Assembly: GCF_003438995.1 (NCBI RefSeq)
Contig: NZ_QSUN01000013.1
Location: 1-64,000 of the forward strand
Length of the DNA stretch: 64,000 nucleotides
Source: Bacteroides sp. OM05-12
GTDB taxonomy: Bacteria; Bacteroidota; Bacteroidia; Bacteroidales; Bacteroidaceae
Direction: 5' to 3'
The notes below the pieces were generated by a model. That model saw only the letters and a program-made list of their open reading frames with translations, ran no database searches and was not told where the DNA came from. Positions 46,406 through 56,800 of this stretch are shown here, one piece after another. The stretch's first letter is position 1. Every line of letters starts with the position of its first letter. The position numbers and the translations under genes are program-made.

Positions 46406-48137
46406 TAGATTAAATAAAGCAATAGTATTTATAATTGCTATGTGTGCAACTGTGACGATACAAAGTTGTCAGGAAGAATCATTTGGTGTACCGGTAGAGC
46501 AAGTGGCAATTAATCGCGTGGAATTAATGCCTAATGTGCCTCAACCTTATAAAATATTGGATTGGGAGCAAAAAGCGAAAGACTTTGATGCATATATCTT
46601 CAATGAAGAAAATAAGGTGAATGGTAACCCACTGATTTGGTATGATAACAGTAGGAGGAATATCAATCAGGAGACATTCGGTATTTATACGGCAATAAAT
46701 GATTCAAGACAAGGTCCGCTAAATAATAATGGAGAATTCCATGAGAGTTTAAACTCTTTGGCTGCATTGATTGGTAGTACTTTGGTCGGTATTGATAAAA
46801 CGGATCAGAATGGTCGTAACTATGTGAAGATGGTTCAGAATTATTTCAATTCAGATAATGGATGGAACATAATTATGAATAATACGAACCCTTCGGTTGC
46901 TTTATTAGGGGGTGGATATGGACGTGATTGGTGGTATGATGTGTTCCCGAATGTGTTGTACTATGCTTTGTGTGATTTATATCCGAATGTAGAAGGTGCA
47001 GAGTACATACAACGTAGCATTGCCGAACAATTCTGTAAAGCTGATTCGATATTAAATGGTAATTATGATTATTCTTATTTTGATTATAGTAAAATGGAGG
47101 GAGTTATCAATAATATCCCTTTACAGCAAGATGCGGCCGGTGGGCATGCATGGGTGTTATATGCTGCTTATAAGAAGTTTGGAGATCAACGTTACCTGGC
47201 TCATGCAAAATCTGCATTGGATGTTATATTTAATCAGAAAGAGAGTCGCTTTTATGAAATTCTGTTACAAATGAGTGCTATTGCTGCTGCCCGGATGAAT
47301 GCAGAACAAGGAACAAATTATGATGTTAAGCAAATCATTGATTGGACTTTTGATGGTTGTACCGATAAAAATGCACGGTATGGTTGGGGAGTTATTGCAG
47401 AGCGTTGGGGAGATTACGATGTTTATGGTTTACAAGGAAGTATCATGGATAATGGTGGATACGCTTTCTTTATGAATTCAGTAAAATTAGCATGGCCTTT
47501 AGTACCGATGGTCAAATATGAACCGCAATTTGCCCGTGCAATAGGTAAATGGATGTTGAACCTGACAAATGCCTGCCGTTTATTTTATCCGAATGAAATA
47601 GATGAACAACATCAATGGTTACCGGAGATGCGTGATTTAACCAAAGGAAATGTTGCTTATGAAGGATTGCGCAAAAGTGATGATTATGGTAAAGAAGTCT
47701 TAAAAGGAGTGTCTCCGGTAGCTATTGGAGATGGGCCGAAGTGGACAAGTTCTAATCCTCCCGAGAGTATGTTTAGTGTATATAGCACTTCTCCTGTCGG
47801 TATTCTGGGAGCAATGGTACATACTACATCGGTAGAAGGAATCTTGCAAGTGAACTGTAATACTACGGATTTCTATGCAGAATGTCCGTATCCGGTTTAT
47901 CTCTATTATAATCCATATAAAGAAAACAAAACAATTACTTACCCTTTGGCGGCAGGCGTTGATTTATTTGATATTGTAGCTAAAGAGTATGTAACTAAGA
48001 ATGTTAATGGAATTAAGGAGATAATGATTCCGGCTGATCAGAGCCGTATCATTGTTGAACTTCCTGCCGGTACAAAATTAGAAAAAGATGGTAATCATAT
48101 CATCACAGCGAATAAACAAACTTTAAGCTATAAATAA
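46395..48137 (+). CDS. PUL 2 lipoprotein, unrecognised putative (alpha/alpha)-barrel carbohydrate-active protein
   Basis: 580 residues from the ATG at 46395 (a GTG nine bases upstream is in frame). Lipoprotein signal with lipobox cysteine in TIQSCQEE. I do not recognise the family. Helical segments repeat along residues ~60-430, consistent with an (alpha/alpha) barrel, followed by a beta-rich C-terminus (YLYYNPYKENKTITYPL). It shares with the protein at 53853 the motifs PQPYKILDW, GRDWWYDVFPNV, WGVIAERWGDYDVYGL, GGYAFFMN, NLTNACRLFYP and SPVGILGAMVHTTSVEGILQ. Invariant W, Y, D, R and E residues in these motifs suggest an active-site cleft. Secretion plus PUL position support a lyase or hydrolase role, but no catalytic family can be named. 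Confidence 0.7.
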   Translation: MKNNRLNKAIVFIIAMCATVTIQSCQEESFGVPVEQVAINRVELMPNVPQPYKILDWEQKAKDFDAYIFNEENKVNGNPLIWYDNSRRNINQETFGIYTAINDSRQGPLNNNGEFHESLNSLAALIGSTLVGIDKTDQNGRNYVKMVQNYFNSDNGWNIIMNNTNPSVALLGGGYGRDWWYDVFPNVLYYALCDLYPNVEGAEYIQRSIAEQFCKADSILNGNYDYSYFDYSKMEGVINNIPLQQDAAGGHAWVLYAAYKKFGDQRYLAHAKSALDVIFNQKESRFYEILLQMSAIAAARMNAEQGTNYDVKQIIDWTFDGCTDKNARYGWGVIAERWGDYDVYGLQGSIMDNGGYAFFMNSVKLAWPLVPMVKYEPQFARAIGKWMLNLTNACRLFYPNEIDEQHQWLPEMRDLTKGNVAYEGLRKSDDYGKEVLKGVSPVAIGDGPKWTSSNPPESMFSVYSTSPVGILGAMVHTTSVEGILQVNCNTTDFYAECPYPVYLYYNPYKENKTITYPLAAGVDLFDIVAKEYVTKNVNGIKEIMIPADQSRIIVELPAGTKLEKDGNHIITANKQTLSYK

Positions 48138-48140
48138 ACT

Positions 48141-51100
48141 ATGAGCACAATGTTAAAAAAAATGTGGACTATGCTTTGTGTCACGCTCATTTCATCTTTG
48201 AGCTTTGCACAAACAACGAAGATGGTTACAGGAACCATTACAGATGCTGTTTCCGGAGAAAGTCTGATAGGAGTAAATATCATGATTGAAGGAAGTGCCA
48301 CCGGTACGACCACAGATTTGGATGGTAAATACTCACTCAATGTTCCGGAGAATGCAGTGTTAGTCGTATCATATATTGGTTATGAAACGATAAAAGAGAG
48401 TGTTAAAGGTCGTACGGTTATCGATGTAAAACTAGGAGCTAAGTCCGAAGTTATGGATGAAGTGGTTGTGGTAGGTTATACCACAATGAAAAAGGCGGAT
48501 GTATTAGGGGCTGTTTCGAAAGTAGGAACGAAAGAATTGACTGCTGCTCCATTGGCTTCTGCCGAGCAAGCCTTACAAGGACGTATTGCCGGAGTACAAG
48601 TTTCGGCAGCCACAGGTGCTCCGGGGGCTGATATTTCAGTTCGTGTACGTGGAGTAGGTTCTATTTATTCGGATAACGCTCCTTTATATATTGTAGACGG
48701 GATTCCGTCTTCGGAAGGATTGAATAATATTTCTCCGAATGATATTGAGAATGTTACGGTACTGAAAGACGCATCTTCCGCTGCTATCTATGGTTCACGT
48801 GCTACAAATGGCGTTATCTTGATTACTACTAAACAAGGAAAGTCCGGTAAAGCTAGGATTTCTTATAATGGAACGGTAGGTGTACAGAATGCTGTTAATT
48901 TGGTAAAGATGGCTAACACAAAAGAATATGTTGAGCTTTATAATGAGGCAACAGCGGCCGATAATATAGGCACAAGTATTCAGCGTAGTTTTATAACTGA
49001 CGATATGTTGGGAAATCTGGCAAATGTAAACCATGTAGATGAGATATTCCGTACTGCAATGATGCATTCGCATGAACTGTCAGTGAGCGGAGGAAATGAT
49101 AATGTGAGTTATTTGGTTTCAGGTTCCTATTTTAATCAAGATGGTATTATCAGAAATAGTGGATACGAGAGAGGGACACTCCGTGCTAATTTGAATGCAA
49201 AAGCAAAGGAATGGTTGCATATTGGCATGAATATGAATGGTAGTATCGCTAATACAAAATCGGTTTCCAGCTCTGGTGATGGTTATGGAAATAATCAGGG
49301 GGGAAGTGTTGTGCGTTATGCTATGTTCCGTAACCCTGCTATTCCGGTGAAAGACGCCAATGGTAATTATATAGACAAGCCAAGCACTTATTTTGGAAAT
49401 GCTATTTATGATACATTCTTTGGTGACGGATATAATCCGGAGGCATTAGCTGATTATACAGACCGTAATAAGAACAATAAGACTTTGTTTGCTAAAGTTA
49501 ATGCTAAGATATTGTTACCGTTTAATCTGAATTTGAATACGAACTTCGGAGTTGATTACCGTAGTTTTGAGGAGAAGGTGTACAATCGGTCTTGGGGAGA
49601 TAACAATCGTATAAATAATCCTAATAGCCTGACGATTGCCAATGAAGAAGATTTAAATTGGACATTCAATACAACCTTGAATTTTAATCGTAAATTTAAT
49701 GACGCTCATACTGTATCTGCTTTAGTCGGTTTTGAGGCTATTCGTGAAACTGCTAAAACAGCCAACAATTCTGATCAGGATTTTTCTATTTGGGACAAAA
49801 ATCTGATATATATAGGTAATGGCAATGGTAAAAGAGAATCGAGTCAGAGTGAATGGGCTTCTACATTGGCTTCTTTCTTTTTGCAAGCTAATTATGATTA
49901 TAAAAGCCGTTATTACATTAATGCCACATTGCGTGAAGACGGAACATCCCGCTTTATTGGCGATAATCGCTGGGGAACTTTTTATTCGGTATCCGGTGGC
50001 TGGAATATCCGCAATGAAGCATTTATGGCAGATCAGGAAATCTTCCATCAATTAAAGTTACGGGCAGGTTATGGAGTTATCGGTAATCAAAATGTAGGTC
50101 TTTATGCTTATTCAGACCGTTACAGTCCTAATTACTATTATCCTTTCGGAGGGGTTGCTGCCAACGGGTATGCACAAACTCAGTTAGGTAATGAGAACTT
50201 GAAGTGGGAGACAAGTGAACAATTCAATGTTGGTTTGGATATGGAGTTTCTAAAAGGAGCATTGGGTTTCTCTGTTGATTTCTATAATAAGATTACGGAT
50301 AATATGTTGATGCAAGCTCCTTATCCGCCATCAATTGGTAATGCCTCTTCACCTTGGATTAATAGTGGTAAAGTATTGAATCGTGGTGTTGACTTTGAAG
50401 CGGTTTACCATCATATATTTAAAGATGGTCGGTTCGATATAGCATTTAACGGTGGTTTCCTTCATAATGAAGTATTGGAAATTGATGCACCGGTAGTTGG
50501 TGGGCGTGTAGATAATGGTGTTTATGCAACGAAGACAGAAGTTGGCTATCCGGTTGGTTCGTTTTTTATGTATGAAATGGATGGCATCTTTCAGGATGAA
50601 TATGAAATTATTTCTTCGGCTTATCAAGGTGCCGGTATAAAACCCGGTGATGTAAAGTTCAAAGACATTCATAAAGATGGAACTATTGATTCTAAGGATC
50701 GTAAGCATGTCGGAAGCTCTATTCCTAAATTCACATTGGGATTGAACTTAAGTGCTGAATGGAAGGGCTTTGATATCAGCGCATTTTTCCAGGGAGCTTA
50801 TGGACATAAAATATATAATCAGATATTGACGGATAATGAAGGCTTTTATCGTGGTTTCAATGTAACAAAGCGTTATTATGATAATCGTTGGACAGAAACT
50901 AATCCCAGTAATGAGTATCCGCGTGCGAGCTGGAAAGCAAAATCTAATAATGCTCGCGTATCTACCCGCTTCTTGGAAAATGCCTCTTATACCCGTTTGA
51001 AGAATTTGCAGATTGGTTATACGTTTAAAACGAATCAATGGAAAGTAGACCGTCTTCGTATTTATTTGGCTGCAACAAACTTATTTACTCTGACAAAGTA

Positions 51101-51230
51101 TAGTGGTTTTGACCCGGAAATGACGGTGAGTGCTAACTCATCAGGCGAAGGAGACCGTGCAAACGGTATTGATTGGGGTACTTATCCGGCTTGTAGAACA
51201 TATACGTTCGGAGTTAATTTAACCTTCTAA
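48141..51230 (+). CDS. SusC-like TonB-dependent outer-membrane receptor (PUL 2)
   Basis: 1029 residues. Signal peptide to SLSFA/Q, carboxypeptidase-regulatory-like domain (about 27-110: VTGTITDAVSGESLIGVNIMIEG), plug (DEVVVVGYTTMKKADVLGAV, IENVTVLKDASSAAIYGSRATNGVILITTKQGKSGKA) and barrel ending GVNLTF. It transports the PUL 2 glycan with the SusD protein that starts 11 bp later. It begins 3 bp after the preceding gene, so the two are in one transcription unit. Confidence 0.97.
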   Translation: MSTMLKKMWTMLCVTLISSLSFAQTTKMVTGTITDAVSGESLIGVNIMIEGSATGTTTDLDGKYSLNVPENAVLVVSYIGYETIKESVKGRTVIDVKLGAKSEVMDEVVVVGYTTMKKADVLGAVSKVGTKELTAAPLASAEQALQGRIAGVQVSAATGAPGADISVRVRGVGSIYSDNAPLYIVDGIPSSEGLNNISPNDIENVTVLKDASSAAIYGSRATNGVILITTKQGKSGKARISYNGTVGVQNAVNLVKMANTKEYVELYNEATAADNIGTSIQRSFITDDMLGNLANVNHVDEIFRTAMMHSHELSVSGGNDNVSYLVSGSYFNQDGIIRNSGYERGTLRANLNAKAKEWLHIGMNMNGSIANTKSVSSSGDGYGNNQGGSVVRYAMFRNPAIPVKDANGNYIDKPSTYFGNAIYDTFFGDGYNPEALADYTDRNKNNKTLFAKVNAKILLPFNLNLNTNFGVDYRSFEEKVYNRSWGDNNRINNPNSLTIANEEDLNWTFNTTLNFNRKFNDAHTVSALVGFEAIRETAKTANNSDQDFSIWDKNLIYIGNGNGKRESSQSEWASTLASFFLQANYDYKSRYYINATLREDGTSRFIGDNRWGTFYSVSGGWNIRNEAFMADQEIFHQLKLRAGYGVIGNQNVGLYAYSDRYSPNYYYPFGGVAANGYAQTQLGNENLKWETSEQFNVGLDMEFLKGALGFSVDFYNKITDNMLMQAPYPPSIGNASSPWINSGKVLNRGVDFEAVYHHIFKDGRFDIAFNGGFLHNEVLEIDAPVVGGRVDNGVYATKTEVGYPVGSFFMYEMDGIFQDEYEIISSAYQGAGIKPGDVKFKDIHKDGTIDSKDRKHVGSSIPKFTLGLNLSAEWKGFDISAFFQGAYGHKIYNQILTDNEGFYRGFNVTKRYYDNRWTETNPSNEYPRASWKAKSNNARVSTRFLENASYTRLKNLQIGYTFKTNQWKVDRLRIYLAATNLFTLTKYSGFDPEMTVSANSSGEGDRANGIDWGTYPACRTYTFGVNLTF

Positions 51231-51241
51231 ATTTAAGAGCA

Positions 51242-52657
51242 ATGAAAAGATTAATATATGTATTTTTAGTATTGGCAGGGCTTTCTTCATGTGATGATTT
51301 CTTGACTGAAGATTTGAAAGGAGATTATAATTCTACTAATATCCTGTCGAATGAAGAACAGGCACAATTAGCAGTAAATGCAATTTATAATGCTGCTGCC
51401 TATAGTATTAACCTCTGGAAATTCGGAGACGTTGCTTCGGATGATGCCGTAAAAGGCGGTAACGATGGTGACCAGGCAGAGATAGGCTATATTGATGATT
51501 TTACGGTTCAGAGTGACAATGGAGTTATCGCTGAGTTTTGGCAAAATACTTATGAAACAATTAGTCGTGCCAATAATGTGATTGATGGAATAAAGAATAC
51601 TCCGATGGATGCCACAAAGAAAGAGCAGATGATTGCTGAGGCTAAGTTCTTACGTGCCTATTCTTATTTTCAATTGGTAAATATCTTTGGAGAAGTACCG
51701 TTGAAGCTTTATCCTCAAAACTCGGATAAAAATATTTATGTAGGTTTATCTTCTGTAGAGGGTATTTATACTCAAATAGAGAAAGACTTGACGGATGCCG
51801 TAGTCCTTCCTGTTTCTTATGCGGTGACGGAAACCGGTCGTGCAACGAGAGGAGCAGCTTATGGTTTGCTGGCAAAAGCGCAGTTATATCAGAAGAAATA
51901 TGGAGAAGCATTGACGAGTATTCAGAATTTAGAGTCTTTAAATCTATATGATTTGGATTCTTATGAGAATCTTTTTAAGCTAGGAAATGAAAATAGCATT
52001 GAAACCATATTTGCTATATGTTTCTTATCAAACCAAGTTCCGACTTGTAGCAATGCGTTGAATCAATGGCTGGCTCCTTCTATTGAGAGCGGGTACTTTT
52101 TTGATAATCCTACTCAGAGCTGGGTGGATATCTTTACCGAAAAGCAAACTGATGGAAGCGATGATTTACGTTTGGATGCCTCTATTGGTCGTGATGGAAA
52201 AACATGGTTGAATGATAATACATTTTCATCTTCTTGGTCATCAACAGGTTACTTGGTGAAGAAGCATAACCAACCGCTTACTGAAGTAGATGCCGGGCGT
52301 AAGGGTGATGGCGGATTGGCTTATATTTATTTGCGATATGCCGATATCTTGCTGATGAAAGCTGAATGCCAGAATGAACTTCACTATCCCGATTTGGCGG
52401 AAGCTCCATTGAATAGAGTTCGTAATCGTGCAGGACTTGCAGACATTTCCGGTAAAACGGAAAGTGAAATGCGTAGTTTGATTCGCACGGAACGTCGTAA
52501 GGAGTTGGGCTTTGAGTTTCATCGTTTCTTTGATTTAATGCGTTGGGGGAAAGAGGTGGCAACAGAGGCACTCGGTTCCGGGTTTACATGGATAGAACCC
52601 AGATATTATTTCCCTTTACCTCAGACGGAGTTAGATTCTAATCTCGGAATAAAATAA
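51242..52657 (+). CDS. SusD-like surface glycan-binding lipoprotein (PUL 2)
   Basis: 471 residues. Lipoprotein signal with the cysteine in LAGLSSCDDF. SusD TPR motifs AQLAVNAIYNAA and AEAKFLRAYSYFQLVNIFGEVPL, and C-terminal RTERRKELGFEFHRFFDLMRWGKE and YFPLPQTELDSN, are clear. It binds glycan at the surface and gates the SusC barrel. It lies 11 bp after SusC. Confidence 0.96.
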   Translation: MKRLIYVFLVLAGLSSCDDFLTEDLKGDYNSTNILSNEEQAQLAVNAIYNAAAYSINLWKFGDVASDDAVKGGNDGDQAEIGYIDDFTVQSDNGVIAEFWQNTYETISRANNVIDGIKNTPMDATKKEQMIAEAKFLRAYSYFQLVNIFGEVPLKLYPQNSDKNIYVGLSSVEGIYTQIEKDLTDAVVLPVSYAVTETGRATRGAAYGLLAKAQLYQKKYGEALTSIQNLESLNLYDLDSYENLFKLGNENSIETIFAICFLSNQVPTCSNALNQWLAPSIESGYFFDNPTQSWVDIFTEKQTDGSDDLRLDASIGRDGKTWLNDNTFSSSWSSTGYLVKKHNQPLTEVDAGRKGDGGLAYIYLRYADILLMKAECQNELHYPDLAEAPLNRVRNRAGLADISGKTESEMRSLIRTERRKELGFEFHRFFDLMRWGKEVATEALGSGFTWIEPRYYFPLPQTELDSNLGIK

Positions 52658-52693
52658 TTAACAATTTTTTTTATTAACTAAATGTATAGTATT

Positions 52694-53779
52694 ATGAAAA
52701 GGTATTTTAAATTAGTAGCGTTTTGTTTGGCAGTAACCTTAGTTGCACCACTTATGACATCTTGTTCGGATGATGACGATGACAAGGAAGTGGTAAAGGC
52801 TGATACTGCTGCGTTGAATGAAGAATTAACTGCATGTACAGCTTTGTTGGAAGCTGCAACTACAACTGATTATCCGCAAACAGCAATTGATGCTTTCCGG
52901 CAAATTATAACTGCCGTTAAGACCGGTTTGGAAAAGAATCCTAGTCAGACGGAAGTCGATAATATGTTGACGCAGCTTCAAGAAGCCAAAGCAACATTCT
53001 TGGCATCTGCTTATGATGCACTTCCTACGGATAAAATGGTATGTGCTTGGGATTTTGAAAAAGAAGGTGACAATTTAGTTTCTAATGGTGTTAAGCCTTG
53101 GACTGCTGTCTTGAAGGCCGGACCTGCTGAAATCTTTGGTACTGATACTCAAAAGCCTTTGTTTGTAGAAGGTGTTAAAGGTGGCAAGGCTCTTTCTTTT
53201 GATAAGGGTGCACACTTGGAAATTTCCGACTATACAAAGGGTGATTTATTGAAAGATGAATTATCTTTATCAGTATGGGTTAAACCTACAAAAACAGTTG
53301 CCGGAAACTATATTATTTCTTTGAACTATTGGAATACCTTTAAGTTTAATTTGCAGGATGAGAATAAGCCGTTCTTTACAGTAGCAACGGAGCAAGGTAT
53401 TATTGATGCTGATAATGAAATGCCGCAATCTGTAAAAGAGAATGAATGGGCACATTTGGTAGTGGTTATGTCTTATAAATCCCACACTTTGAAGTTCTAT
53501 GTAAATGGTGAATTGACCAAGACTTGGGATGAGACAGGTAAACCTGCATTGGCTAGCAATACTTGGGCTGCCGATTATGTATCTCCTACAGGAAAAACCC
53601 TTCCTTTGATAATTGGTGCCAGCACTACTTATGAGGAAGCTATGGCTGCTTGGAGTGATTGGTTCAAACCATCAGTTGACGCATGGGATTACTTCCATGG
53701 CTCTATGGATCAATTGAAACTTTTCACTGTCGCTTTAACGGATGGTCAGGTGAATAAGTTGTATAATGACGAAAAATAA
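52694..53779 (+). CDS. LamG-domain lipoprotein (putative surface glycan-binding protein)
   Basis: 361 residues from the ATG at 52694 (in-frame ATG also at 52682). The lipobox cysteine sits in APLMTSCSDDDDD. Next comes an alpha-helical coiled region (about 25-100: FAR/FIVAR-type repeat TALLEAATTTDYPQTAID... TQLQEAKATFLASA), then a LamG/concanavalin-like domain (about 130-355, LSLSVWVKPTKTVAGNY and FHGSMDQLKLFTVALTDGQVNKL). The domain order and place after SusD match surface glycan-binding proteins of other PULs. A terminator follows. Confidence 0.85.
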   Translation: MKRYFKLVAFCLAVTLVAPLMTSCSDDDDDKEVVKADTAALNEELTACTALLEAATTTDYPQTAIDAFRQIITAVKTGLEKNPSQTEVDNMLTQLQEAKATFLASAYDALPTDKMVCAWDFEKEGDNLVSNGVKPWTAVLKAGPAEIFGTDTQKPLFVEGVKGGKALSFDKGAHLEISDYTKGDLLKDELSLSVWVKPTKTVAGNYIISLNYWNTFKFNLQDENKPFFTVATEQGIIDADNEMPQSVKENEWAHLVVVMSYKSHTLKFYVNGELTKTWDETGKPALASNTWAADYVSPTGKTLPLIIGASTTYEEAMAAWSDWFKPSVDAWDYFHGSMDQLKLFTVALTDGQVNKLYNDEK

Positions 53780-53797
53780 TTTAAATAAGTTTTGATG

Positions 53798-53833
53798 AGA
53801 AAAGGCACGGCTGGGATACAACCGTGCCTTTTT
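53798..53833 (+). terminator. Intrinsic terminator after the LamG lipoprotein gene
   Basis: Stem aaaaggcacgg (53800-53810) with ccgtgcctttt (53822-53832) and a T-run. It lies 20 bp after the LamG gene stop and 20 bp before the next start codon. The last PUL 2 gene therefore depends on read-through or on a promoter I could not see. Confidence 0.85.
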
Positions 53834-53852
53834 CAATAAATAGGATATAGGT

Positions 53853-56800
53853 ATGAGAAAACAAATATTGTTTGTCGGGCTTCTTTGTCTTTGTATGATA
53901 TCGAATGGACAGACGGAACAAATTGCTATTCCACGTATCGAGAAGATGCCGCATATTCCGCAACCTTATCTCTTACGTGATTGGAAAACCGTTACGGAGC
54001 AGTATGTAGACTTGGTATTCAACGAGCATGAAGGGGAGCATTTCCCTTTGTCTTCTCAGGAAAAGGCAGGTATGAATTATGCTCAGTACAACCCGATCTA
54101 TATGGATACGTATGTGGGATGGAACTCCCACGGAAAAGGTTCGGAAGCCATTAATGTTATGCCGGCAGTTATTTCTGCTTATTTAACCGGATGTGAAGAG
54201 AGGAGTAGGCTCGAACTTGCACAAGGTGTGATGGATTTTTATAATGTAAGGAATGGTGAGAATGTTTACTTGAATGGCTTTTCTTCCAAATCGGGGAAAG
54301 ATTGGTGGTATGATGTAATGCCGAATGTGTATTTCTATCAGTTGTATCAGTTGGCCGATTTGCCGGCTGCTTTGGCAAGGGAACAGTTCATATCCGTTGC
54401 AGATCAGTGGCTGGGAGCTGTCTCGGGTTTGGGAGGAAATACTTTCTTATGGCGTTTGCCGGATATGAACCATCGGGCTTATGATTTAATAACAGGAAAA
54501 CCATTGACATCGGGTGTTAAAGAACCCGAAAGTGCCGGGAGTATCGCATGGCTGCTGTATCATGCTTATCTGGAAACAGGAGAACGTAAGTATTTGAAAG
54601 GAGCCGAATTATCTTTGGAATTTCTGAATAGTTTAACGAGTAATCCCTCTTATGAGTTACAGTTGGCTTATGGTGTTCAGGTGGCTGCGAAAATGAATGC
54701 GTTAGAGGGTACAGACTATGATCTGGAGAAGATGTTTAATTGGTGCTTTAATCGAGGGGCGTTACGCGGCTGGGGATGTATTGTCGGACGATGGGGAGAT
54801 TATGATGTTTCCGGGTTGATAGGCGAGGCAAATGATGGAGGCAATGATTATGCTTTCGTGATGAATGGTTTTCAACAAGCTGCGGCACTGGCTCCGGTAG
54901 CCAAATATGATAAACGCTTTGCCCGTGCTTATGCCCGTTGGGTGTTGAATCTGGCAAATGCCAGTCGTTTGTTTTATACCGACGCATTGCCCGATACTCA
55001 TCAGGAGCAGGCGAGCTTGGCATGGAGTCGGAAATATGATGCCAATGCAGTGATACCTTTCGAATCAATGAAAGAAAAATGGGAGGGAACCGGCCCGTTT
55101 GCGATGGGTGATGCACTGAAAGGTGGTTGGGCTGCAACAAATTTGTCACTTTATAGCGGTTCGAGTGTCGGCTATTTGGCAGCAGTGGTAGAATCAACGG
55201 ATGTAGAAGCTATTCTACAGTTGGATTTGAATCGGACTGATTTGGACGGACGTCTAAAGTATCCTACCTATTTATATTATAATCCTTATACCGAAAAACG
55301 TACTGTTTCTGTGCATTTACCTGCTGGCAGTTATCGGATTTATGATGCCGTATCCGAAGTCTTTTTGTCGGAAGCGGTCTCAGGGACTTATGCACTGACT
55401 ATTCCGGCAGACGGTGTACGATTACTGACTCTTGTGCCGGAAAATGTATCCCTGCGTCAAGACGGACGTTTGCTGTATGCAGGTCATTGTGTGATAGATT
55501 ATCATGCGGGTAATGACTTTGGCTCTCGACTGCGTATCAAGAATCTGGAGATGCAAAGTTCTTATCTTGTGAAAGGGCAGACTGCAGTGGCGCGGGCAAC
55601 GGTGGAGCATACTACTTCTTCTTGCACATTTGCTTGGGAGATAGATGGAGATAAAGTAGAGAAACAACTTTCTTCTACCATACAGTTCCCGGCCGATTTA
55701 TCGCTTGGGGCGCATAAATTATATGTCACGGTAGAAGATAAAGGAGCGTCTTGCCGTGATTCGGTGGAATTCTTTGTTTTGGATACGCAAGTTAGTGTTC
55801 CGGAGATTACAGGGATTCAAGTGGAGGAAACTATGCCCGTGCAGCCGAACTCTGTTGTTCGGGCATCTGTTCAATTGAAGAACCATGCACAACCGACAGA
55901 TATAAAGTGGACGATAAATGGCGGAACTATCGAGGATGAAATAGATTCGAAGGATGATGTAATGTGGAGATTACCTGATGCTGAAGGAATTTATACGTTG
56001 ACGTGTACAGCCTCTACCGTACGGGGAAGTGTATCGAAAGATTATGAGGTATTGGTCAGAAGCAATGACGATGACGAAGTTACTCCATTGCTTTATTTCC
56101 CTTTTGATGATAGTTTACAAGATAAGGTTTCGGGTGTGGTGGCAGCCCAATACAGCGGAGCTTCTCCGATATTTACGAATGACGCTGCCGACAATTCGGT
56201 AAAAGCATTGCAAGTAAAGAATAATTTCTTCTATTTACCTAACTCCGATGAATTGAATTTCAGGGATGCTATTACTATCTCCCTTTGGATTTGTCCGCAG
56301 CAGAAGAACGGGGCAGAACAGTTCTTGGTAAGTCATGGCAGTTGGCAAGACCGTTACAAATTGTCTGTCAATCCGGATATGACCCTTCGATGGACGGTAA
56401 AGACAGCTTCGGGTGTGGTAGACTTGGATTATTCCATGCCTTTAACCCTGAATCGATTTGAACATTTCTGTGTGGTTTACACCGGTTTCTCGTTGGAGTT
56501 GTATCATAATGGAATGCTCGATACATATAAGTCTTTGACAGGGGATATGGGGAATACTGCCGAGAATCTGACGATAGGAGCAATGACAATGAGTGAGCAA
56601 GCGTATAATTATCAGGGAGTATTGGACGAGCTTTATATATTTCAACATGCAGTTTCACCGAAACAGGTTAAAAAGTTAGCCTATATGGAGGGAGTTTCCC
56701 ACCTGACGGATATAAATACAACTGTCGATTTCTTCGTAGAAGACGGTTATCTCTGGGCTTCAGAGGAAGTAGAGCATTTCCGGGTGTATTCATTATTCGG